64,000 nt of DNA, taken from assembly GCF_003710905.1 (NCBI RefSeq), contig NZ_RHHV01000012.1, positions 1 to 64,000 on the forward strand, written 5' to 3'. The notes below the pieces were generated by a model. That model made no database searches. It worked only from the letters and a program-made list of their open reading frames with translations, and had not been told where the DNA came from. A program made the translations under genes and the position numbers. This DNA comes from Brevibacillus parabrevis. GTDB taxonomy: Bacteria; Bacillota; Bacilli; Brevibacillales; Brevibacillaceae. Position 1 is the stretch's first letter. Every line of letters starts with the position of its first letter. Shown piece by piece: positions 1 through 6,442 of the stretch.

Positions 1-373
1 GGTTCGGGGGGTGAGAGTAGGGGGAGGGGGAAGTTAAAGTGTTGGAGTAGGGGAAGAAGAGGGATAAAGAGCAAGGACAAGAGCAATGCGACGGCACTCC
101 CTCCCGACCCCCACTTTTCATTCCCCAAGCCCCAGAATTGATGAATGTAGCAATGATTTAGGAGGGTACTTAGAAAAGGAGGGCAGTCAGTAACAACTTG
201 GAAAAGTAGAGGGGTGGAGGGCGAGGAAAAATTTATCGGTTATTTTTCAGCAGAAAGGGGAGACAGCTTGATTTTTACAGGGGGTGAATACGCAATAAAG
301 TCAGGTTTTAAGCGGGTTTTTCAAGTTCTTTTGGTCAGAGTGAAAAAAATTACAAGAAATTATTCATTTCCTC

Positions 374-402
374 TTGAAATCCAATTTAGGATGCTGTATA
401 GT
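374..402 (+). promoter_or_regulatory. Promoter of the tRNA operon
   Basis: A -35 box TTGAAA (374-379), a 17-bp spacer and a -10 box TATAGT (397-402) place a start near 409, about 24 bp before the first tRNA. Bases 1-373 upstream hold no gene that I can support; they are G-rich and then AT-rich. Confidence 0.75.
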
Positions 403-432
403 AATAAATGTGATCGACGTCCGGTGCGATTG

Positions 433-509
433 GGGCCCTTAGCTCAGTTGGTCAGAGCGGTCGGCTCATAACCGATTGGTCGTAGGTTCGAGTCCTACAG
501 GGCCCACCA
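433..509 (+). tRNA. tRNA-Ile2 (anticodon CAT, probably lysidine-modified)
   Basis: A full cloverleaf is visible: acceptor GGGCCCT/AGGGCCC, D-stem GCTC/GAGC, anticodon stem GTCGG/CCGAT with loop CTCATAA, T-stem GTAGG/CCTAC, and an encoded CCA end. The CAT anticodon could be Met, but the loop CTCATAA and the overall sequence match the Firmicute isoleucine tRNA whose C34 is converted to lysidine to read ATA. Automated tools often label this gene tRNA-Met. It is first in a two-tRNA operon. Confidence 0.93.
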
Positions 510-553
510 TTAAGTGAGTACATACGTTTCACAAGGTCACATACATATCCCAT

Positions 554-629
554 GATCCGGTAGCTCAGTTGGGAGAGCACCATCTTGACAGGGTGGGGGT
601 CGCTGGTTCGAACCCAGTCCGGATCACCA
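554..629 (+). tRNA. tRNA-Val (anticodon GAC)
   Basis: The cloverleaf has acceptor GATCCGG/CCGGATC, D-stem GCTC/GAGC, anticodon stem CCATC/GGTGG with loop TTGACAG (anticodon GAC), T-arm GCTGG/CCAGT and encoded CCA. It lies 44 bp after tRNA-Ile2. Its T-arm segment (601-618) is repeated exactly at 1464-1481, and an integrase remnant follows, so the 3' end of this gene probably served as an attachment site. Confidence 0.94.
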
Positions 630-642
630 TATAATGAATGCT

Positions 643-671
643 GAAACCTCTTGGTAATCAAGGGGTTTTTC
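643..671 (+). terminator. Terminator of the tRNA operon
   Basis: The hairpin AAACCTCTTG / CAAGGGGTT is followed by TTTTTC, just downstream of tRNA-Val. Confidence 0.75.
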
Positions 672-693
672 TTATTGTTGTCATTTGGTTGTT

Positions 694-1020
694 TCATTGG
701 TTTTGATACGAATTTGTATTTTGATACGAACCTAGGCTATTTTCGGGTTTTGTAGAATATATTACCAAATCCATCCCGGGTGTCTCTCTGGAGATTAGGC
801 AAAGGTTTCTATATGTATCTAATGTAATACGGACATTGGCCTGATCTAGCATTTCTAATACAACCTTTTCGAATTTACTCCTTGTTTCAATAGCAAGCTT
901 GCATGAGGATGACGGATATCATGGAATCGAATTTTCCGCAAAGCTGTCTTCTGAGTGAGGATGCCAAAAGACCTATTCAACTTGCGTAGGGATAGTGAAG
1001 TGCCACCAGAGGTACAAATG
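694..1020 (-). pseudogene. Remnant of a tyrosine recombinase (phage-type integrase), C-terminal part
   Basis: Translating the minus strand gives FHDIRHPHASLLLKQGVN, the conserved box II of tyrosine recombinases (usually FHDLRHTHASLLL). In the next frame comes VVLEMLDQANVRITLDTY, the LGHA...TLDTY box with the catalytic tyrosine. The two boxes are separated by a frameshift near 850-870, and the His of LGHA is replaced by Gln (LDQA). The reading frame ends at 694-696. The N-terminal two thirds are missing. An integrase whose 3' end faces a tRNA 3' end is the usual layout of an integrated element, so this is read as a dead integrase of a nearly deleted island. Confidence 0.75.
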
Positions 1021-1154
1021 ACCCACCCAAAACCTCAATACAAAGGGCGGCGGTTAGCCACCATTTTCTGATAAGATCGATAAGTCGCCAACTGTTCGTT
1101 TCCCACCTGCTTTTCATTACTGTGATATAATGAAAATAAAAACAATGGGGTGTA

Positions 1155-1415
1155 TTGTTGAAGAGACAATTTTTGATGATTGTAAGTGATGTAACCAAAC
1201 CACAAATAGATAGCGCCAGCGAAGCAGTAAAAGATTTTAACGAATTTATTGACTTGATTCCAATTGAGTCTAAATCTGATGGAGGCTATAGCCTGTACCT
1301 CGATATTCAAAAAGGCGATGTTCCGATAACAGTTTCAGATACACGAAAATTCCTGAGAAATTGGTTTATGCCTTTAAAAATAGAATGTGATTCAAATCCA
1401 CGAGACTTTTATTAA
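1155..1415 (+). CDS. Small hypothetical protein
   Basis: An 86-residue acidic protein, probably starting at one of two adjacent TTG codons (1155 or 1158) behind GGGGTG at 1147-1152. The composition is protein-like (IDLIPIESKSDGGYSLYLDI) and a perfect terminator begins at its stop codon, which supports expression. I do not recognise the family. It lies between the integrase remnant and the second T-arm copy, so it may be cargo of the decayed element. Confidence 0.5.
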   Translation: MLKRQFLMIVSDVTKPQIDSASEAVKDFNEFIDLIPIESKSDGGYSLYLDIQKGDVPITVSDTRKFLRNWFMPLKIECDSNPRDFY

Positions 1416-1427
1416 AAGTCTTTTTTT
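1403..1427 (+). terminator. Intrinsic terminator
   Basis: The perfect inverted repeat AGACTTTT-ATT-AAAAGTCT is followed by seven T. It overlaps the stop of the small ORF. Confidence 0.85.
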
Positions 1428-1463
1428 ATACAAAGTAAGTAAAAGTAAGTAAGAGGTGTGGGG

Positions 1464-1481
1464 CGCTGGTTCGAACCCAGT
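1464..1481 (+). repeat. Second copy of the tRNA-Val T-arm; candidate attachment-site repeat
   Basis: CGCTGGTTCGAACCCAGT matches bases 601-618 of tRNA-Val over 18 of 18 positions. No cloverleaf surrounds it, so it is not a tRNA gene. With the integrase remnant in between, the pair looks like attL/attR of a small integrated element of about 0.85 kb. Bases 1482-1617 hold no supported gene. Confidence 0.6.
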
Positions 1482-1617
1482 GAAAACTTCTTTTGACTGT
1501 TCCTTGATGAAGCTGATTGTCGAGTGGCTCCCCGATTTATCCAATCGGCTGTTTTGTTATCACTTGCTACGTGGATTCAAATGTTGCATTCAAATCCTGT
1601 AAATATTTACGCTTAAT

Positions 1618-1665
1618 TGGCCCGTTGTAAATCTCCTTTGTTATCCGTTGATGGAACGCCGTGTG
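1618..1665 (+). mobile_element. Group II intron remnant (domain IV/V junction, truncated)
   Basis: The segment from GGCCCGTTGTAAATC to GATGGAACGCCGTGTG closely matches 4273-4321, where a complete domain V follows. Here the similarity stops inside the first strand of domain V. No reverse transcriptase ORF is present. It is read as a deletion derivative of the same intron family. Confidence 0.6.
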
Positions 1666-1672
1666 TAATGTC

Positions 1673-1783
1673 CATCTAAGTGGATTGACTCCTGGCAATA
1701 CCAACTACACTCTTGCTGAAGATGCAGCTCACAATGCTTCTTCGCCTATCGGTTTGCCTTTCTATACTGGTACTGCAGATTAG
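1673..1783 (+). pseudogene. C-terminal fragment of a fibronectin-III-like surface protein
   Basis: The frame ending at TAG 1781-1783 reads SGLTPGNTNYTLAEDAAHN and ends GLPFYTGTAD. SGLTPGTTYTL is typical of the last strands of Fn3 domains in secreted Firmicute proteins. No start codon or upstream body is present; the fragment begins right after the intron remnant. The gene at 4375-4965 ends similarly (TLYLVSEDSAGNISS), so the two are probably paralogous exons. Confidence 0.5.
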
Positions 1784-1812
1784 ACAGCACTCTAATAGCC
1801 ATTACTTTCGAA

Positions 1813-1836
1813 GTCGCTCAACCGAGCGGCTTTTTC
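1813..1836 (+). terminator. Intrinsic terminator (copy 1 of a duplicated element)
   Basis: The hairpin GTCGCTC-AACC-GAGCGGC is followed by TTTTTC. A near copy lies at 5125-5149, again after an Fn3-like fragment, supporting duplication of the whole locus. Confidence 0.7.
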
Positions 1837-1887
1837 TTTTGGAAAGGGGGAAGGAACACGGTTGTTCTAGAATCACTTGGAAGTTGG

Positions 1888-2290
1888 GTGCAAAATACGA
1901 GTAAAGTCTTGGATCAGGATCATTTTATTTACTTGTTCACTCATCCAGGCGCGGACTGTAACAGTGCACCTGTCACATTCTCACCAGACGGGCCAGTAAT
2001 GGCAGCAGGACATGACGCTTCAACAACTTATGCATTGATTCCGCTAAGTGCTAGTAGAATTGTGTCACTTGGATCACTCAGCAGAAGCGTTTTCCAGAAG
2101 ATATGGAAGACGGGTGACGTTGCTGACCCAGTGTACCCGCATAATTTGATCAAGTTTGATTGAGACGGATAGGCCAGATAAGTATGATGTTGATAAGCCT
2201 GACAATTTTATCGATAAAGAAACGTCTACGGCCTTGAAGCTGGAGGGCTGGAAACGTGAAGCCGGCTTGAAGGCAATTGACAGTGTTTGA
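1888..2290 (+). pseudogene. Frameshifted remnant of an unrecognised gene
   Basis: A GTG or ATG-type frame from 1888 to 2163 encodes 91 residues including APVTFSPDGPVMAAGHDAST. Shifting by one base near 2155, an open frame continues to TGA 2288-2290 with ETDRPDKYDVDKPDNFIDKE, a Lys/Asp-rich stretch. The two halves would make one protein of about 130 residues. I do not recognise the family; the charged tail resembles short proteins of phage tail or late regions, but this is weak. Confidence 0.35.
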
Positions 2291-2431
2291 CTGCCAAAAG
2301 ACTACTGAACAACTCGAACGCCTGGAAAAAGCGATTGACTAACGATCCAGCAGGCGGACTGAGCGAGTTGCCCCCTGGCTCATGTTTACGATGCCTGACC
2401 GGACGACAGAAAAAACAACGCGACAAAAACA

Positions 2432-2468
2432 CAGCCCTCCGTCCGGGGGATAACCGGGGAGGGCTGTT
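2432..2468 (+). terminator. Stem-loop, probable terminator
   Basis: CAGCCCTCC (2432-2440) pairs with GGAGGGCTG (2458-2466). The following bases are only weakly T-rich. Bases 2291-2431 and 2469-2628 contain no gene that I can support. Confidence 0.5.
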
Positions 2469-2628
2469 GCCTGTTTGAACAACTCCATGAGCATTTCATC
2501 TATCTTTTGGCAACCATTGAAAACAACCCTAAATAACCTCAAAGTGGCAAGTGTAATGTATAAAATCAGGTATCTCAACCATAATAAAACAGCCTGAAAA
2601 GACTTATTTTCTATGAACAGAGGAGCAG

Positions 2629-3288
2629 ATGAATATGAAAATCAAACGGATGCTTGCGTTACTGTTGACCTTGGCACTCGTTTTTAGCATGATGCAGGCA
2701 GTAGTATCCGTGCAAGCCAAAGAGGGGAAGGCCGCTGATTCAGTTTGCCTCAGTCCCAAAATGGTGCAGTTGAAGACAGATATGCAGAAAGTCTGGATCG
2801 ACCATACAATATGGACGAGAAGCTACATTGTCAGTGCCATATCGAATCGTCCAGACCAGAAGGACGTTTTGGACCGACTTTTGCAGAACCAGCAGGATAT
2901 CGGGAATCTGATCAAGCCTTATTATGGGGAAGCCGCCGGAAATAAGCTGGCTGATCTTCTCAGAGAGCATATTTTGATCGCTGGGAAAATTGTAGCGGCT
3001 GCCAAAGCGGGCAATCAGGCGGATGTGAAAAAGCTGGAGGCGGACTGGCATAGAAACGCTGACGATATTTCGAAATTTTTAAGTGCAGCGAATCCGAACT
3101 GGCAGTTTAAAACGCTGCAAGATATGCTTTATGCGCACCTTCAATTGATTACGGAAATAGTTCTGAACTGTCTCAAAGGAGATTGGAAAGCGGATATTGC
3201 AGCAACGGACAAAAACGAGATCCATATGATTCATTTGGCGGACATTTTGACAGAAGGCATCGTCAAGCAATTCCCTGAAAAATTTTAA
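2629..3288 (+). CDS. Secreted helical protein of unknown function
   Basis: A 219-residue protein with a Sec signal peptide (Met-Lys-rich start, hydrophobic LALLLTLALVFSMM, cleavage near VQA-K). The mature part is nearly all helical, with WTRSYIVSA, IKPYYGEAAGNKLADLL, WHRNADDISKFLSAANPNW and MHLADILTEGIVKQFP. This pattern belongs to a family widespread in Bacillales that databases often mislabel as a glycosyltransferase or acetylglutamate kinase; no such motif is present. The start follows GAGGAGCAG, and a strong terminator follows the stop, so it is monocistronic. A four-helix bundle is likely, but the function is unknown. Confidence 0.85.
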   Translation: MNMKIKRMLALLLTLALVFSMMQAVVSVQAKEGKAADSVCLSPKMVQLKTDMQKVWIDHTIWTRSYIVSAISNRPDQKDVLDRLLQNQQDIGNLIKPYYGEAAGNKLADLLREHILIAGKIVAAAKAGNQADVKKLEADWHRNADDISKFLSAANPNWQFKTLQDMLYAHLQLITEIVLNCLKGDWKADIAATDKNEIHMIHLADILTEGIVKQFPEKF

Positions 3289-3321
3289 CCGGGTAGCTAT
3301 AGGGCAGTTCGACGCTTCTGC

Positions 3322-3349
3322 AAAGCTCCACAAGTGTGGAGCTTTTTTT
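3322..3349 (+). terminator. Intrinsic terminator
   Basis: AAGCTCCAC-AAGT-GTGGAGCTT is followed by a run of T, 34 bp after the stop at 3288. Confidence 0.9.
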
Positions 3350-3414
3350 ATTTGCATATTCGTATTATGTTCGCATATAATACAAACAAACGTTCCTATA
3401 TGGAGGCGAACAGC

Positions 3415-3630
3415 ATGAAAAGGCAACTGCAAAGAGCCATACAACAGCATCAGTACATCCGGATTATTTACCTTGGCAGTGACGGCCGCACTACACAGCG
3501 AACTTTGCGTCCCATCGAAATTTCAGACGACCGACTAAAAGCGTACTGCCTCACGAGAAAAGCGCCGCGTGTCTTTGTAATCGACAACATCCTTGCGGTA
3601 CAGTCAGTGGCGAACCGCCATGCTGTCTGA
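3415..3630 (+). CDS. Mini WYL-domain protein
   Basis: The ATG at 3415 follows TGGAGG with good spacing and gives 71 residues. The sequence IRIIYLGSDGRTTQRTLRPIEI...RLKAYCLTRKAPRVFVIDNI follows the WYL ligand-sensing fold: strand, GR..QRT.RPI, then a Cys/Arg-rich strand and RVF.ID.I. Normal WYL regulators add an N-terminal helix-turn-helix, absent here. Stand-alone WYL proteins of this length occur in Bacillales. It probably binds a nucleic acid or small ligand; the role is unknown. Confidence 0.8.
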   Translation: MKRQLQRAIQQHQYIRIIYLGSDGRTTQRTLRPIEISDDRLKAYCLTRKAPRVFVIDNILAVQSVANRHAV

Positions 3631-4273
3631 TCTCTTGTAACATATGGAAGGGTTGGTGTGTTGAGAGGGCATTCCAGATAGACAATCCGTTCTCGATCCG
3701 ATTTGTTCTGCCGAAGCAACGAGAAGGGGTCCTTCAGCTGAAGAAAGACAAGAAACTGGTAAAATGCCTTCTTTAAGTGGGGTACTTCGCGTCAGCAAGG
3801 TTCATATTTTTTCGGATCTCGACCTGGTCGTTCCACTACGGGAGCGTCTCTGTGATGTACTTCTTATCTATGTAACGGCTGGACATTTTTGTGATGCTCT
3901 GAAAGTGGATTAGTTCCAGCTGTGTAACATCGCCGCTGAGGATGTTTCGCGCTGCGATTTTGAAAAAATTTTCCGCTCACGCTTCTTCATGCCTGTTACC
4001 GGTTACCTCTCGTCGTTTATTAAAATCTTTCTCCCGATGTCCTTACTTAGCGAAGGCGCTATTAAGCGCTAAACTAAGGAGGAGATTGTGATGATGAAAA
4101 AATTTCTGAATTGGGCCCGTCGTTATGGCAATTGAAATGATCATCCATTGGTTTAACTGATCTTCTGGCATGGGGCTGGGAGATTCAATTATCCCGCCAT
4201 TCATCAAATCGCGCGGGTTGAAACGATAACTTTAGTTAGCTGCAAGATAAGCTTGCTCCCTTTACCCTAAATC
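3631..4273 (+). other. 643-bp stretch without a convincing gene
   Basis: No long open frame has protein-like composition. The one notable item is a 14-codon ORF at 4091-4135 (MMKKFLNWARRYGN) directly behind AAGGAGG (about 4077-4083), one of the best ribosome binding sites nearby, overlapped by a second short frame from ATG 4125. It could be a leader or toxin-like peptide, or the first codons of a gene whose body was lost. Confidence 0.35.
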
Positions 4274-4373
4274 TGCCCGTTGTAAATCGTTATCTTCTTA
4301 TTTGTTGATGGAACGCCGTGTGCGATGAAAGTCGCTCGCACGGTGTAGGTCCAGGGCGACCTGGAAATAGCTT
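4274..4373 (+). mobile_element. 3' end of a group II intron (domains V and VI)
   Basis: Bases 4312-4346 fold as a classic domain V: ACGCCGTG pairs with CACGGTGT, then GCGA with TCGC, capped by a GAAA-type loop. Domain VI follows as TCCAGG-GCGA-CCTGGA and the strand ends AAATAGCTTATC. The upstream GCCCGTTGTAAATC is shared with 1619-1632. The intron body and reverse transcriptase are missing, so this is a 3' remnant of about 100 nt. An open frame runs on downstream, as expected of a 3' exon. Confidence 0.75.
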
Positions 4374-4374
4374 A

Positions 4375-4965
4375 TCAGTAACAATCGAACAGACAGCACT
4401 AAGTGCGGAACAAGTCCAATTTAGATGGAGGTGGTCAGATAGCGACTATGCCGATTACATGGTGGCTTATGTAAATGGGCAGGAATACAGGGTCTTCAAT
4501 TACGGAGAGACTTATGGATTTGGTGCTATTAAAACATTACGTGCGGATACAAGCTATGACATCACGCTTCATTTTTACAAGAATAATGTCAATATCGCCC
4601 AAGGCGAACTGCATATCGTTACACCGCACGATGATACAATTGCTCCAAACGTGAATGCAATGCTTGGAAATCACACATCGACCACGGCAGATTTTGAGGT
4701 TTGGTCAGATGAGCCCGGGACTATTTACTATATCTTCGTTAGGGACGCGGATTTTAACGTTATGCCTAATAAAAGTTTGATTATGGCCGGGAATGATCCG
4801 CGAATCGTACGATCTGGACAATTGAATGTAACAGCCGATCAACGGAAACAGGTGCTTTTGGATGGATTTACTATTACCGAGCCAGGATATTGGACACTTT
4901 ATTTAGTATCGGAGGATTCGGCGGGTAATATTTCAAGTATCCAAGGAGCAGGGTTTTCTCTGTGA
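4375..4965 (+). pseudogene. 3' exon of an Fn3/Ig-like surface protein, interrupted by the group II intron
   Basis: The open frame technically begins at ATG 4318, but its first 18-19 codons are intron domain V/VI sequence. The natural protein part starts near SLSVTIEQTALSAEQVQFRW and ends TLYLVSEDSAGNISSIQG...FSL. Two beta-rich modules are visible: residues around DYADYMVAYVNGQEYRVFNY, and APNVNAMLGNHTSTTADFEV...EPGTIYYIFVRD. This matches repeated Ig/Fn3 modules of cell-surface or S-layer-associated proteins. No signal peptide or 5' exon was found within 0.7 kb upstream, so the gene is probably dead. Confidence 0.6.
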
Positions 4966-5068
4966 AAAACGTCGATACTTTTTTCAGCAAACGGGATGTG
5001 ACTGTTTGCGGTCAACAAAACGGTCATGTCGTTTGTTGATCCAAACAAATTAGTCGTTGGCGGCTGAT

Positions 5069-5094
5069 CCTTAGGATTTATCCTGGGGTTTTTT
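5069..5094 (+). terminator. Intrinsic terminator
   Basis: CCTTAGGAT-TT-ATCCTGGGG (with G-T pairs) is followed by TTTTTT. Confidence 0.75.
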
Positions 5095-5124
5095 CTTGGA
5101 AAAGCTTGAGTAAAGTGCGGAAGA

Positions 5125-5149
5125 GTCGGTCAACCGAGCGGCTTTTTTG
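5125..5149 (+). terminator. Intrinsic terminator (copy 2 of a duplicated element)
   Basis: GTCGGTC-AACC-GAGCGGC plus TTTTTT has one stem mismatch and shares the core TCAACCGAGCGGCTTTTT with 1813-1836. Bases 5150-5506 beyond it contain only a low-quality frame (5181-5489) whose end, AGVEHSTTFAL, weakly echoes AGHDASTTYAL in the remnant at 1888-2290. Confidence 0.6.
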
Positions 5150-5506
5150 ACAAGGAAGATGAATAAGGTAATGAGGACATTTGCCAATAACTGCCCTAAT
5201 CACCAGAGGAGCAAGTCAGAGAGAGGCACAATCGAGCTGGGCTTCCTTCCTTTATGGCTTAGGCTCGCAACGATTTCGGTCGTGCCAAACATCCCAAATT
5301 GAACAGCCTGAAGTGGCTGAACGTCTAATCGAGTGTCAGCTAACGGGTAAAGATTTTGGCGAGAGAATTTTTACATTCGTACCGCAAACAAGGGGGCAGG
5401 AAACAGGGCAGGCAAGACAGCAAATGTTTTGGCAGAACGGAACAGCGGGTGTTGAGCATTCAACAACTTTTGCATTACGGCAAATCTAGATAGGTTCTTG
5501 ATGCCC

Positions 5507-6119
5507 CTACCGAGTTATTTCATATTTGACTTCAGAATAATTGTGAATCATCAATTCTTCATGCAGAAGATTCCCGGTTCGTTTATCAATGACTCTCCTC
5601 CATATTTCGTTCTCTCTAAAATTTTTCCCGTCTATATGATGGAATTGATGATTTCTTTCTTCCAAATGGTAGGAAATGATGATGTCTCTCCGTGATTTCT
5701 AACGGTGTATGCAAGGCAAGCCAAAAAAGCAAGTTCGCTAACTGACACAACCCTCCCCCAACACCTGTTTTCACTTCACCTTGCGATAACAGCAATCCGT
5801 CAATATACCCTTTGCTCGATGTAGGTTTCCCAATTAAATGCCAAAACGAAAAGGTTTCACCTGGCTTCAAAACAATCCCGTCCATGGATTTTAGGGCAAT
5901 GCGTAGATTAGTAATTTTATTTTCCTGTAACATCGGATCGGATGTACCCAATTTTCTCCTTAAAAGCGATTGATGTCGTTTGACTACATGGGGGAAGCGA
6001 TCAACCATTCGCTCATTGGCAAAATTCACAAACAGATTGCGAGTCGTTCTCTTTAAACGAAGCTGAAGGATTCTGAGTTTGTAGACTAAAGGCATTTTAA
6101 CTGCGAGCTGTTTTATCAT
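5507..6119 (-). pseudogene. vanW-family gene, broken by an internal deletion and frameshift
   Basis: From ATG 6119 the frame reads like VanW: KLRILQLRLKRTTRNLF, then the conserved LKPGETFSFWHLIGKP...GYIDGLLLSQGEVKTGVGGGLCQLANLLFWLALHTPLEITERHHH. After HHH about 50 residues of the family are missing, and the frame ends early near 5616. In the +1 frame the authentic C-terminus reappears (ERNHQF, FRENEIWRRVIDKRTGN, ending KYEITR) to TAG at 5507-5509. An upstream extension to 6317 is open but unlike the family. VanW proteins are cell-envelope associated and their role is unclear; this copy should be nonfunctional. Confidence 0.8.
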
Positions 6120-6348
6120 TGAGCGGTCACCCATTACCAATTTGATTTTTGCGTGCGATGGAGTTGCGGACAACTTGAACGGACAACTTGAACGATTGCG
6201 AAGGTCGGGAGTAATCCCAGACTGCTCCTGCCAACCGGAAATTATACCATAATATGGATTCCTGATGTTTTCCATTTCGCGCTTCTTGCGATACAAAATT
6301 TTGAGCGCGGCGATCACTGACTAAAATGGGACTATCCGGACAGCAAAC

Positions 6349-6405
6349 AAAAGGCAGCCGAGCTTGAAACGAGAATGAAAAGTCCGAAGCGCCAGCTGCC
6401 TTTTT
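6349..6405 (-). terminator. Bidirectional terminator after the SBBP-repeat gene
   Basis: GGCAGC (6353-6358) pairs with GCTGCC (6395-6400) around a long loop. T-runs flank it on both strands. It follows the stop of the minus-strand gene ending at 6443. Bases 6120-6348 hold only the unlikely upstream extension of vanW and a short direct repeat of GGACAACTTGAAC. Confidence 0.6.
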
Positions 6406-6442
6406 GCAAAATACGCATGTCTTCCGGCTTGACGATCGTTGC

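Noticed and set aside
1..373. Possible gene at the left window edge
   Set aside because: The only frame (214-471) runs into tRNA-Ile2 and has no motif or binding site.
1461..1481. Possible third tRNA gene
   Set aside because: Only the T-arm is present; there is no acceptor, D or anticodon arm. It is treated as an attachment-site repeat.
4318..4372. N-terminus of the Fn3-like gene starting at ATG 4318
   Set aside because: These codons are group II intron domain V/VI sequence; the reading frame is open through them by chance.
5181..5489. Possible 102-residue gene
   Set aside because: No ribosome binding site, no recognisable family and poor composition; at most a decayed copy of the 1888-2290 remnant.
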